This document shows positions 33,840 to 41,822 of a stretch of DNA of 64,000 nt, in pieces. The position numbers and the translations under genes are program-made. The stretch is from Pyruvatibacter sp. Its GTDB lineage: Bacteria > Pseudomonadota > Alphaproteobacteria > CGMCC-115125. Each line of letters begins with the position of its first letter. Positions within the stretch are counted from its first letter, which is position 1. The stretch spans positions 1,042,189-1,106,188 of the forward strand of contig NZ_JAVJSC010000003.1 of the NCBI RefSeq assembly GCF_040219635.1, written 5' to 3'. Below the pieces are notes generated by a model. That model ran no database searches. It was not told where the DNA came from and worked only from the letters and a program-made list of their open reading frames with translations.

Positions 33840-34493
33840 ATGAGCACCGCCGACCCGACCCGCCAGCAGGACAGCAAGCATCGCTCCAACGTGCGCATCG
33901 CCGCGCTGTGTCTTGCGTTCTTCGCGGGAATGGTCGGGCTCGCCTACGCCTCGGTGCCGCTCTATGAGCTGTTCTGCCGTGTCACCGGCTATGGCGGCAC
34001 GACGCAGGTCGCCGACACATCGCCCGTCCAGGTGCTCGACAAGACGATCAATGTGCGTTTCGACGCCAACACGGGCGCCGGGCTGGGCTGGGAGTTCAAG
34101 CCCGTCGACCGGCAGGTCACGCTGAAGATCGGCGAGTTGAAGCAGGTCGCCTACACGGCGCGCAACTGGCGCGAGATGGCCTCGACCGGTTCCGCGACGT
34201 TCAACGTCACGCCGCAGGCGGCCGGCGCCTACTTCAACAAGATGGAATGCTTCTGCTTCACCGAGACGACGCTGGAACCGGGCGAGCAGATGGACATGCC
34301 GGTGGTCTTCTTCATCGATCCGGCCATCGTCGACGCCAAGGAACTCAAGGACGTGTCGACCATCACGCTGTCCTACACCTTCTTCAAGATCGACGCGCCG
34401 GCCGAAACCGCCGACGCAGGCGCCGACGCGCCCGTCGAGATCGAAACCAATCCGGACGCCGACGAGGCCGTTCGCAATGACAATCGGGGATGA
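33840..34493 (+). CDS. ctaG: Cytochrome c oxidase assembly protein CtaG (Cox11)
   Basis: 217 residues from the ATG at 33840, with GGAAAG upstream. One N-terminal transmembrane helix (ALCLAFFAGMVGLAYASVPLYELFCRVTGYGGTTQ; the FCRVTGYGGT block is a Cox11 signature). The periplasmic domain has the copper-binding MECFCFTETTLEPGE and the conserved MPVVFFIDP. It delivers copper to CuB of subunit I. The C terminus has an unusual acidic Ala-rich tail. The stop overlaps the ORF start of ctaE. Confidence 0.96.
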   Translation: MSTADPTRQQDSKHRSNVRIAALCLAFFAGMVGLAYASVPLYELFCRVTGYGGTTQVADTSPVQVLDKTINVRFDANTGAGLGWEFKPVDRQVTLKIGELKQVAYTARNWREMASTGSATFNVTPQAAGAYFNKMECFCFTETTLEPGEQMDMPVVFFIDPAIVDAKELKDVSTITLSYTFFKIDAPAETADAGADAPVEIETNPDADEAVRNDNRG

Positions 34494-34498
34494 CTGAC

Positions 34499-35377
34499 AT
34501 GGCCGATACCCACGCCAAGAACCATGACTATCACATTCTGGACCCCAGCCCCTGGCCGCTGATCGGTGCCATCGGGGCGCTGGTGATGGCGATCGGCGCC
34601 GTCGGCTGGATGCAGGCGGGGCAGGGCAACGAGTTCTCGTTCCTCGGCATTCCCATGGCCAATCCTTGGACGTTCCTGATCGGGCTACTGATCGTGCTCT
34701 ACACCATGTTCGGCTGGTGGTCGGACACGGTGCGCGAGTCGCTTCAGGGCCACCACACCCGCGTTGTGTCCCTGCACCTGCGCTACGGCATGATCATGTT
34801 CATCGCCTCGGAGGTGATGTTCTTTGCGGCATGGTTCTGGGCGGTGTTCGATGCCAGCCTTTTCTACGGCGAGGCCCAGCAGGTCGGCCGCATGGAGTAT
34901 ACGGGCGGCCAGTGGCCCCCGGCGGGTCTGGAAGTGCTCGATCCGCTGCACCTGCCGCTCTACAACACCGTCATCCTGCTGCTGTCGGGCACGACGGTCA
35001 CCTGGGCGCACCACGCGCTTCTGCACAATGACCGCGACGGCCTGAAGATGGGTCTGTGGCTGACGATCCTGCTCGCCATCCTGTTCACCTGCGTGCAGAT
35101 CTACGAGTTCGCCGTCGCGCCCTATTCCTTCTCCGGATCGCTTTATGGCGCGACCTTCTTCATGGCGACGGGTTTCCACGGCTTCCATGTCTTCGTCGGA
35201 ACGATCTTCCTGATCGTGTGCCTGGTACGGGCCTATGCGGGCCATTTCACGCCGCAGAAGCATTTCGGCTTCGAGGCCGCGGCCTGGTACTGGCACTTCG
35301 TCGACGTCGTCTGGCTGTTCCTGTTCTTCGTCGTCTATGTCTGGGGAACCTGGGGCGCGCCGATCTATCACCACTGA
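34499..35377 (+). CDS. ctaE: Cytochrome c oxidase subunit III
   Basis: 292 residues with seven transmembrane helices. HHTRVVSLHLRYGMIMFIASEVMFFAAWFWAVFDASLF, TVTWAHHALLHND and TGFHGFHVFVGTIFL are typical subunit III blocks. The ATG at 34499 gives the usual N terminus (MADTHAKNHDYHILDPSPWPL); the earlier ATG at 34490 overlaps ctaG as ATGA. It stabilises proton uptake by subunit I. Followed by SURF1 after 66 bases with a possible hairpin between. Confidence 0.97.
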   Translation: MADTHAKNHDYHILDPSPWPLIGAIGALVMAIGAVGWMQAGQGNEFSFLGIPMANPWTFLIGLLIVLYTMFGWWSDTVRESLQGHHTRVVSLHLRYGMIMFIASEVMFFAAWFWAVFDASLFYGEAQQVGRMEYTGGQWPPAGLEVLDPLHLPLYNTVILLLSGTTVTWAHHALLHNDRDGLKMGLWLTILLAILFTCVQIYEFAVAPYSFSGSLYGATFFMATGFHGFHVFVGTIFLIVCLVRAYAGHFTPQKHFGFEAAAWYWHFVDVVWLFLFFVVYVWGTWGAPIYHH

Positions 35378-35397
35378 TCGGTTTGGCACCAAGAACC

Positions 35398-35428
35398 GGG
35401 GCGGTCGTGGAAACGCGGCCGCCCCTTG
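35398..35428 (+). terminator. Possible weak terminator or attenuator between ctaE and SURF1
   Basis: GGGGCGG (35398-35404) can pair with CCGCCCC (35419-35425), loop of 14 bases, followed by TTG. The T run is short, so read-through is likely. Confidence 0.35.
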
Positions 35429-35443
35429 TCTATCTGAGGTTCG

Positions 35444-36193
35444 ATGAGCGCACCGACCAAGACCGATGAGCCCGACCAGGACCGCCGCTTTCCGTGGCTG
35501 GTCGTCGTGTGCGCGCTGCCGGTGCTCGTTGCGCTCGTCATGCTCGGCAACTGGCAGGTTCAGCGGCTCGCGTGGAAGCAGGATTTGCTCGCGACGATCG
35601 AGGCTCGGCTCGATGCGGCGCCGGTCCCGGCCGCCGGGATCGCCGGTCTGGTGTCGGCAGGCGATGACATCCGTTACCGCCCCGTCGAGGCGATGGGCAC
35701 CTTCGCGCACGAGCGGGAGCAGCATTTCTTCGCCACCCACAATGGCGCCTCGGGCTACTACCTCTACACGCCGCTCGAGATGGAAGGCGGCGAGGTCGTC
35801 TTCGTCAATCGCGGTTTCGTGCCGTTCGATCTCAAGGAGCCGGAGACTCGGCCCGAAAGCCTCACCGAAGGCCCTGTGACGGTCACGGGTCTGGCGCGCG
35901 AGAGGCTGGACGGAAAGCCGTCGTTCATCGTGCCCGACAACGATCGGGAAAAGAACATCTACTACTGGAAGGACTGGAACCTGATGGTGGACCGCGCCGG
36001 CTACGCGCCGGACGATGTGCTGCCGTTCTTCATCGACGCGTTCGAGGACGAGGTGGCCGGCGGCTGGCCGATCGGCGGCGTCACCCGCATCGACCTGCCC
36101 AACAACCATCTGCAGTATGCGGTGACCTGGTACGGTCTGGCCGTGACGCTGGTGATCGTGCTTGGCGCCTTCGTCTGGCGGCGGACACGCTGA
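35444..36193 (+). CDS. SURF1-family oxidase biogenesis protein
   Basis: 249 residues. Two transmembrane helices flank a periplasmic domain: WLVVVCALPVLVALVMLGNWQVQRLAWKQ at the N terminus, with the invariant GxWQxxRxxWK pattern, and AVTWYGLAVTLVIVLGAFVW at the C terminus. YYLYTPLEMEGGEVVFVNRGFVP is the other SURF1 block. It helps insert haem a into subunit I. It completes the oxidase gene set that began with ctaC and fits the usual order. Confidence 0.95.
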   Translation: MSAPTKTDEPDQDRRFPWLVVVCALPVLVALVMLGNWQVQRLAWKQDLLATIEARLDAAPVPAAGIAGLVSAGDDIRYRPVEAMGTFAHEREQHFFATHNGASGYYLYTPLEMEGGEVVFVNRGFVPFDLKEPETRPESLTEGPVTVTGLARERLDGKPSFIVPDNDREKNIYYWKDWNLMVDRAGYAPDDVLPFFIDAFEDEVAGGWPIGGVTRIDLPNNHLQYAVTWYGLAVTLVIVLGAFVWRRTR

Positions 36194-36196
36194 TCT

Positions 36197-36580
36197 TCAC
36201 ACGCCGTCGGCGGCGACCCGACGCGCCATCCATTCGATGAAGCTCACGCGCGTCATGTTCCGGCGCTTTGCTTCCTCGTCGATGAAGGCGGCGACCCCCT
36301 CGTCGAGGGTCAGGTTCGCACGAACCGTACGACCGGTCAGACGAATGAGCGGCACGAGCACGAGGGATGAACCTTCGGGAACGATGACGGCCTCCGGCGG
36401 CGTGGGCTCCGCGATCGCCAAGCCGTCCGCTTCCATCTCCAGGACATAGTCGCGCAAGGCTTCCTCGGCATTGAGAAGCGCCTCATCGATCGTCGCTCCC
36501 ATCGCCACGACACCGTCCAGATCCGGGAAGGCGACGCCATAGGCGCCCCTCTTGCCATCTATGAGCGCGGGATATCGCAT
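36197..36580 (-). CDS. hicB: HicB-type antitoxin
   Basis: 127 residues from the ATG at 36580, with GGAAAGGGG upstream; an in-frame TTG at 36601 is less likely. The N-terminal HicB fold is MRYPALIDGKRGAYGVAFPD followed by GATIDEALLNAEEALRDYVLE. The C-terminal part is a ribbon-helix-helix (VRANLTLDEGVAAFIDEEAKRRNMTRVSFIEWMARRVA), which binds the operon's own operator. It neutralises the HicA toxin. It is encoded 17 bases downstream of hicA. Confidence 0.92.
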   Translation of the reverse strand: MRYPALIDGKRGAYGVAFPDLDGVVAMGATIDEALLNAEEALRDYVLEMEADGLAIAEPTPPEAVIVPEGSSLVLVPLIRLTGRTVRANLTLDEGVAAFIDEEAKRRNMTRVSFIEWMARRVAADGV

Positions 36581-36597
36581 CGCCCCTTTCCCTGTCC

Positions 36598-36783
36598 TCA
36601 ATTCCAGTTCGCCTTCTTCGAGATGCTGCGCAGAACACCGGGCGACAGCGTCTTGTGCCGAGGAACGGTGATGATGCCCTTGATGTGCGGGTGGCGGTAG
36701 ATGTCGTGACCCGCCCCGTGCCGCGCCAGATACCAGCCTTCGGCTTTCAGTCTCCGAACGACGTCGGACGTCCGATTATCCAC
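36598..36783 (-). CDS. hicA: HicA-type mRNA interferase toxin
   Basis: 61 residues, the usual HicA size. A GTG start at 36783 with AGGAG upstream. VVRRLKAEGWYLARHGAGHDIYRHPHIKGIITVPRHKTLSPGVLRSISKKA is the double-stranded-RNA-binding-like fold; the catalytic His is in GAGHDIYRHP (the family shows G-S-H-H/K-x-Y). It probably cleaves mRNA under stress. The pair lies in the minus strand between SURF1 and ispH, an unusual place in this gene order. Confidence 0.92.
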   Translation of the reverse strand: MDNRTSDVVRRLKAEGWYLARHGAGHDIYRHPHIKGIITVPRHKTLSPGVLRSISKKANWN

Positions 36784-36900
36784 CCATCACTCCTCCGTGC
36801 ATATATATGCACCTGTTCATGAGCGCCGCAAGGCGATAGTCTGCCATGGGTTGAGGTCCGCCGCCTTGACACCGGCATTCAAACCCTCGACATCTCTGCC

Positions 36901-37914
36901 ATGAACGTCCACGCCACCAAACCGCCGCTGACGATCCGCCTGTGCGAGCCGCGCGGCTTCTGCGCGGGCGTCGACCGCGCGATCCAGATCGTCGTGCTGG
37001 CGCTCAAGAAGCACGGCGCACCGGTCTATGTCCGCCACGAGATCGTGCACAACAAGTTCGTCGTCGAGGCGCTGCGCGAGCGCGGCGCCGTGTTCGTCAA
37101 GGAACTTGGCGACATTCCCCCCGAGCACACCGACCGGCCGGTCGTCTTTTCCGCCCACGGCGTGCCGAAATCCGTGCCGGCCGACGCCGAGGCCCGCAAT
37201 CTCCTCTATCTCGATGCCACGTGCCCGCTCGTCTCCAAAGTTCACAAGCAGGCCATGCGGCACCAGCGTCTGGGCCGGCACGTGCTGCTGGTCGGCCATG
37301 CCGGCCATCCCGAGGTGATCGGCACGATGGGGCAACTGCCCGAGGGCGCCGTCACGCTCGTGGAGACGGCCGAACAGGTGGCCGGCCTTCGGGTGCCGGA
37401 CGAGGACAATCTGGGCTTCGTCACCCAGACGACGCTGTCGGTCGACGACACCGCCGACGTGATCGCCGCGCTTCGCGAGCGGTTTCCGGCGCTCGCCGCA
37501 CCATCGTCGGACAGCATCTGCTATGCGACCACCAATCGCCAAGAAGCGGTCAAGCAGGCCGCGCCGGGAACCGACATCTTCCTGATCGTCGGCGCGCCGA
37601 ATTCGTCCAATTCCATGCGTCTGGTCGAAGTCGCCAAAAGGCATGGCGCCGCCGACTCCATGCTGATCCAGCGCGCCGCCGACATTGACTGGAGCCGCAT
37701 CGGCAATGCGGCGACGATCGGCATGTCGGCGGGCGCCTCGGCTCCCGAGATCGTCGTCGAGGAGATCATCGATGCCCTGCGCGAACGGCGCAACGTGACC
37801 GTCGATATCGCCCTGACCGCCGAGGAAACCGAGATGTTCCCGGTCATGCGTTCGCTGCGCGACACGCCGCTGACCGGCGACGACATGGCCTTCCTGAACG
37901 GCACCGGCAACTGA
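36901..37914 (+). CDS. ispH: 4-hydroxy-3-methylbut-2-enyl diphosphate reductase
   Basis: 337 residues. The three iron-sulfur Cys occur in LCEPRGFCAGVDRAIQIV, LDATCPLVSKVH and DSICYATTNRQEAV. The substrate-binding blocks FSAHGVPKSV and VGAPNSSNSMRLVEVAK are intact. It catalyses the last step of the methylerythritol phosphate pathway, giving IPP and DMAPP. The initiator ATG at 36901 has no strong ribosome-binding site. It lies upstream of thrB and rnhA on the same strand. Confidence 0.97.
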   Translation: MNVHATKPPLTIRLCEPRGFCAGVDRAIQIVVLALKKHGAPVYVRHEIVHNKFVVEALRERGAVFVKELGDIPPEHTDRPVVFSAHGVPKSVPADAEARNLLYLDATCPLVSKVHKQAMRHQRLGRHVLLVGHAGHPEVIGTMGQLPEGAVTLVETAEQVAGLRVPDEDNLGFVTQTTLSVDDTADVIAALRERFPALAAPSSDSICYATTNRQEAVKQAAPGTDIFLIVGAPNSSNSMRLVEVAKRHGAADSMLIQRAADIDWSRIGNAATIGMSAGASAPEIVVEEIIDALRERRNVTVDIALTAEETEMFPVMRSLRDTPLTGDDMAFLNGTGN

Positions 37915-37927
37915 CGGGCAGGGCCTC

Positions 37928-38911
37928 TTGGCGGTCTACACAGATATCTCCGAAGACCAGCTTCGCGCATTCCTGGAGCCTTATCGCGTCGGCGAGCTTC
38001 TGTCCTACAAGGGCATCGCCGAGGGCGTCGAGAACTCCAACTTCGCCGTGCACACGCGCGGCGGGCAGTTCATCCTGACGCTCTACGAAAAGCGCGTCCG
38101 GCGCGAGGATCTTCCCTATTTCCTCGGGCTGATGGAGCATCTGGCGACCAAGGGCATCTCATGCCCCCTGCCGGTGCGGCGCGCCGACGGCGAGATGCTG
38201 GGCGAACTGGCCGGCCGGCCAGCGGCGATGGTCACCTTTCTTGAGGGCATCTGGATGCGTCGCCCGACGCCGGTCCATTGCGCCGGCGTCGGAGCGGGCA
38301 TGGCGGCGATGCACTTGGCCGGCGAGGATTTTCCCATGCGCCGCCGCAACGGGCTGACGCTGCAGGACTGGCGCCCGCTTTGGAAAGACTGCCTGGATGC
38401 GCATCCGGCGATGGAGGCGGGCCTTGCCGATGAGACCGAGGCGCTTCTTGCGCACCTCGAACGCGGTTGGCCCGGCGGGCTGCCGGAGGGCAACATCCAT
38501 GCCGACCTGTTTCCGGACAACGTCTTCTTTCTGGGCGACGAACTGTCGGGCATCATCGACTTCTACTTCGCCTGCACCGATGCGCTCGCCTACGACGTCG
38601 CGGTCGCGCTCAATGCATGGTGCTTCGAGCGCGACCATTCCTTCAACATCACCAAGGGCAAGGCGCTGCTCGATGCCTATCACGCCGTGCGGCCGCTGAC
38701 CGCACCGGAGATCGAGGCCCTTCCGACCCTTGCGGCCGGCGCGGCGCTGCGGTTCATGCTGACCCGGCTCTATGACTGGGTGACCACGCCGGAGGGCTCG
38801 CTCGTGGTGAAGAAGGACCCGGACGAATATGTCCGCAAGATGCGCTTTCATCAGACGATCGGCTCGGCGTCCGAATACGGTCTCGACACCGCACTGCGCG
38901 CGACGGGCTGA
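37928..38911 (+). CDS. thrB: Homoserine kinase (ThrB, APH-fold type)
   Basis: 327 residues with a TTG start preceded by GGGCAGGG. The protein is an aminoglycoside-phosphotransferase-like kinase: GNIHADLFPDNVFF is the catalytic loop with Asp, and GIIDFYFACTDALAYDVAVALN the Mg2+ motif. N-terminal YKGIAEGVENSNFAV is characteristic of type II homoserine kinases of alphaproteobacteria. It phosphorylates homoserine in threonine synthesis; thrC is encoded 8 kb away. It lies 13 bases after ispH. Confidence 0.95.
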   Translation: MAVYTDISEDQLRAFLEPYRVGELLSYKGIAEGVENSNFAVHTRGGQFILTLYEKRVRREDLPYFLGLMEHLATKGISCPLPVRRADGEMLGELAGRPAAMVTFLEGIWMRRPTPVHCAGVGAGMAAMHLAGEDFPMRRRNGLTLQDWRPLWKDCLDAHPAMEAGLADETEALLAHLERGWPGGLPEGNIHADLFPDNVFFLGDELSGIIDFYFACTDALAYDVAVALNAWCFERDHSFNITKGKALLDAYHAVRPLTAPEIEALPTLAAGAALRFMLTRLYDWVTTPEGSLVVKKDPDEYVRKMRFHQTIGSASEYGLDTALRATG

Positions 38912-38914
38912 ACC

Positions 38915-39400
38915 ATGGCCGAGGCCAAGCGCATCACCATTCACACCGACGGCGCCTGCTCGGGAAATCCGGGTCCCGGCGGGTGGGGGGCGATCCTGGA
39001 ATGGAACGGCACCCGCAAGGAGCTCTCGGGCGGCGAGGCGAAGACGACCAACAATCGCATGGAACTGACCGCCGCGATCCGGGCCCTGGAAGCGCTCAGG
39101 GGCGGCCCGCACACCGTCGAACTCTACACGGACTCCAATTACGTCAAGGACGGCATTTCGGGCTGGATCCACGGCTGGAAGAAGAACGGCTGGAAGACGG
39201 CCTCCAAGAAGCCGGTCAAGAACGCCGAACTGTGGCAGGCGCTCGATGCGGCGACGCGGCGCCACGATGTGCGCTGGCACTGGCTGAAGGGCCATGCCGG
39301 CCATGAACAGAACGAGCGCGCCGACGAACTCGCCCGCGAGGCGATGAAGCCGTTCAAGGCGCCGAAAGCCGAAAAAGAGGAAGCCACGCGCGATGACTGA
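38915..39400 (+). CDS. rnhA: Ribonuclease HI
   Basis: 161 residues. Catalytic acidic residues are in IHTDGACSGNPGPGGWG (Asp), NNRMELTAAIRAL (Glu), LYTDSNYVKDGI (Asp) and the final HAGHEQNERADELAREA (Asp). The basic protrusion WIHGWKKNGWKTASKKPVKN is present. It removes RNA from RNA-DNA hybrids. It begins 3 bases after thrB and overlaps the following small gene by 8 bases. Confidence 0.97.
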   Translation: MAEAKRITIHTDGACSGNPGPGGWGAILEWNGTRKELSGGEAKTTNNRMELTAAIRALEALRGGPHTVELYTDSNYVKDGISGWIHGWKKNGWKTASKKPVKNAELWQALDAATRRHDVRWHWLKGHAGHEQNERADELAREAMKPFKAPKAEKEEATRDD

Positions 39401-39596
39401 GCCGAACCGGCCGCCGGGCACGCCGGCGCAGCGCTACGCCGCCTACGCGCTGATCGGCGCGGCCATCGGCGCGATCGCCGTGTGGTTCGTCGCCGATGCG
39501 GTATCGCTTGCCACGCTCGGCTCGGGCCTTGCGGGCGGGGCGGTTGCCGGCGTCATCGCCGGCTTCGTCCGCACCCGCGCCGGACTCGATCGCTGA
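39393..39596 (+). CDS. Small membrane protein of unknown function
   Basis: 67 residues. Two hydrophobic stretches (YALIGAAIGAIAVWFVADAV and GSGLAGGAVAGVIAGFV) suggest a hairpin membrane protein, Gly/Ala-rich, with basic ends. The start ATG lies within the last codons of rnhA, so the two are translationally coupled. No family is recognised. Confidence 0.65.
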   Translation: MTEPNRPPGTPAQRYAAYALIGAAIGAIAVWFVADAVSLATLGSGLAGGAVAGVIAGFVRTRAGLDR

Positions 39597-39609
39597 TGCG
39601 ACAGGCGGC

Positions 39610-40122
39610 CTATGCCGCCGTGGCCGAACCCGCTTCGTCGAGTTGCTCCAGCATCCGCGCGGCACCGGAGATTTCGGCTTCGCCCGGATTGTCCTCGACG
39701 TTCAGGGATTTGATGACGCCATCCTCGACCAGCATCGAATAGCGCTTCGTGCGCACGCCCAGGCCAGCCGCCGACAGGTCGGCGTCCATGCCGATCGCCC
39801 TGGTGAACGCCCCGTCCCAGTCGGCCAGAAAGTCGATCTTGTCCATCCCGCCCGACTGCTCGGCCCATGCCTTCATGACGAAGGGGTCGTTCACGGAGAC
39901 GACCGCGATTGCGTCGACACCCTTGGCGAGGATTTCGTCCCGGTTCTCGAGGTAGCCGGGCAGATGGTTGAGCGTGCAGGTCGGCGTGAACGCTCCGGGC
40001 ACGGCGAAAAGCACGACCGTCTTGCCGCCGAAGATGTCGGCCGTCTCGACATTGCCGGGTCCGTCGGCGTCGACGGTCTTGAGCGTCATTTCCGGCAGTT
40101 TCTCGCCGATCGCGATGGTCAT
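39610..40122 (-). CDS. Peroxiredoxin, Prx5 type
   Basis: 170 residues, one thioredoxin-like fold. The peroxidatic Cys is in AVPGAFTPTCTLNHLPGY, the PxxxTxxC motif of atypical/Prx5 peroxiredoxins. VNDPFVMKAWAEQ and the late RYSMLVEDGVIKSLNVED are typical of the alkyl hydroperoxide-type Prx5. No second conserved Cys is seen, so a 1-Cys mechanism with an external reductant is likely. AGGAGAGG precedes the ATG at 40122. It reduces peroxides in the cytoplasm. Confidence 0.95.
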   Translation of the reverse strand: MTIAIGEKLPEMTLKTVDADGPGNVETADIFGGKTVVLFAVPGAFTPTCTLNHLPGYLENRDEILAKGVDAIAVVSVNDPFVMKAWAEQSGGMDKIDFLADWDGAFTRAIGMDADLSAAGLGVRTKRYSMLVEDGVIKSLNVEDNPGEAEISGAARMLEQLDEAGSATAA

Positions 40123-40214
40123 CTGATCATCCTCTCCTGAGTGTTTGGGACCCGGTGTACATAGGCGCTCGACGGCGCCGATAAAGAGCCCGAAAGCCGG
40201 GCACGATCAACGCT

Positions 40215-41087
40215 CTAGCCTCCCCGTCCGGCGATGTGGAGGGCGTGCGTCCGCTCGCGGGCATGATCGCCCGCGCTGACCGTGACGATCGCGTCAACCG
40301 TGCGCGCGGCCATACCGGGCTTGACCGGTTCGAGCGCGAAGCGCGTCCGGCCTTCGGCACGTTCGACGACGCGGGGCGGCTTGAACTGCGTGCCGTCCGG
40401 TGCGTGCACGAACAGCGACGGCGGCGAGCCGAGGGGGTGGGCAACGGTGACGAGCGCATGGCCGGCCGGCGGGTCGGGCTCGACCGTGACCTCGAGCGCG
40501 TCCGAAGCATCGGGCGGCAGCGCCGCATGGGCCGCTTCGACGCGCATGGCATCGAGCGTGGAGCCACTGGCGTAGTCGACATCGAGCCTGAAGTCGGCCT
40601 GCACCGGAATGCAGATGTCCTCGCAGATGCCCATGAAGACGCTTGCCACCAGCCTCGCCTTTCCGTTGGCCGTGCGCTTGAGCGTGAAGGGCAGGGCGAC
40701 CGGGCGGTCATAGCCGGCGAAATCGCCGTAGGGGTTCTCTATCCAGACCGGGGCGGGGTAATGGATGATCGGTTCGGCCAAGCCCGCGCTGCCCGCAACG
40801 CTCATCTGCGGCGGAATGCCGGACGATCCCGGATCGCGCCAGTATGTCTTCCAGCCGGGCTCCAGCCGCACCTCGATCACCCCGCGCAGGTCGGCATCGC
40901 CCCTTTGCGGCGGGGCGACGACCAGCCGAACGTCGCCGCCGACCGTGTCGAACCAGTCGGTCGACTGGGCGAGGGCCTGGCCAGCGACCGCCGCCATGAG
41001 GGGCAGCGCGACAAGGGCGCCGAGAAGCGTGGTGCAGCGGGTCATGATCAGGGTATGGCCGGCGGCCGCGGGCCGATCAACTCGCAT
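40215..41087 (-). CDS. Periplasmic DsbD N-terminal-like protein
   Basis: 290 residues. The ATG at 41087 has GGGAG 8 bases upstream; an ATG at 41045 would give a shorter signal peptide. After the signal (ALVALPLMAAVAGQALA) comes an immunoglobulin-like DsbD-alpha domain: EVRLEPGWKTYWRDPGSSGIPPQM, YPAPVWIENPYGDFAGYDRP, and a Cys pair in VFMGICEDICIPVQAD. No membrane transporter domain follows. It may pass electrons between a membrane thiol donor and periplasmic partners. Such stand-alone domains are known in alphaproteobacteria. Confidence 0.8.
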   Translation of the reverse strand: MRVDRPAAAGHTLIMTRCTTLLGALVALPLMAAVAGQALAQSTDWFDTVGGDVRLVVAPPQRGDADLRGVIEVRLEPGWKTYWRDPGSSGIPPQMSVAGSAGLAEPIIHYPAPVWIENPYGDFAGYDRPVALPFTLKRTANGKARLVASVFMGICEDICIPVQADFRLDVDYASGSTLDAMRVEAAHAALPPDASDALEVTVEPDPPAGHALVTVAHPLGSPPSLFVHAPDGTQFKPPRVVERAEGRTRFALEPVKPGMAARTVDAIVTVSAGDHARERTHALHIAGRGG

Positions 41088-41201
41088 CGTTTCGCTCCCG
41101 CGTCACAGGTTCGTGATCGTCCGAGCCCGCCGGGCGCTGAAACAAAAGCCGGCGGCGGGACTTCTCATTTGGCCCACCGCTGCTACGCTGAAAGGATGAA
41201 C

Positions 41202-41804
41202 ATGCTCAAGCAGCGCGATCAACGTTCCGATAGCGGCCAGTTCGAGGGCCGGTTCCTCGTCGCCATGCCGGGCATGAACACGTCGATCTTCGCCGAGTCG
41301 GTGGTCTATCTGTGTGCCCACAGCGAGGAGGGCGCGATGGGCTTTCTGCTCAACAAGCCTGCCACGATCACCCTGTCGGAGCTGATCGGCCACACCGAGT
41401 TCGGCAAGGCGATGGCGCTCGACACGGCAACCGTCGACCGGGCGGCGGGGCCGGTGCGCATCGGCGGACCGGTCGACGAACACCGCGGCTTCGTGCTGCA
41501 TTCGGGCGACTATTCGATCGACACCACGATCCCGGTCTCCGACACGATATTCCTGACGTCCACCGTCGAGATCCTCAAGTCGATCGTCGCCGGACAGGGG
41601 CCGCATCAGGCGGCCGTGGCGCTGGGCTATGCCGGTTGGGGCGCCGGGCAGCTCGAGCGCGAGATTCGCGACAATGCCTGGCTGACGATGGACGCCGACC
41701 CCGACATCGTCTTCGCCCACAATCATGACGACAAGTATCCGGCCCTGATCGATCGTTTGGGGATCGGCGCGGCCAACTTCATCGCCGAGGGCGGCCGCGC
41801 CTGA
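41202..41804 (+). CDS. UPF0301 (YqgE/AlgH) family protein
   Basis: 200 residues from the ATG at 41202, which has AAGGA 7 bases upstream; an ATG at 41196 is also in frame. Conserved signatures are GRFLVAMPGMNTSIFAESVVYLCAHSEEGAMGFLLNKP, VRIGGPVDEHRGFVLHS, and LGYAGWGAGQLEREIRDNAWL. The biochemical function is unknown; homologues are linked to alginate regulation. It is divergent from the DsbD-like gene and convergent with the EAL gene. Confidence 0.95.
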   Translation: MLKQRDQRSDSGQFEGRFLVAMPGMNTSIFAESVVYLCAHSEEGAMGFLLNKPATITLSELIGHTEFGKAMALDTATVDRAAGPVRIGGPVDEHRGFVLHSGDYSIDTTIPVSDTIFLTSTVEILKSIVAGQGPHQAAVALGYAGWGAGQLEREIRDNAWLTMDADPDIVFAHNHDDKYPALIDRLGIGAANFIAEGGRA

Positions 41805-41822
41805 AAAGGGCGGTGACGGGGG

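Noticed and set aside
34685..36109. Minus-strand open frame of 474 codons
   Set aside because: It is antisense to ctaE and SURF1, and no domain is recognised.
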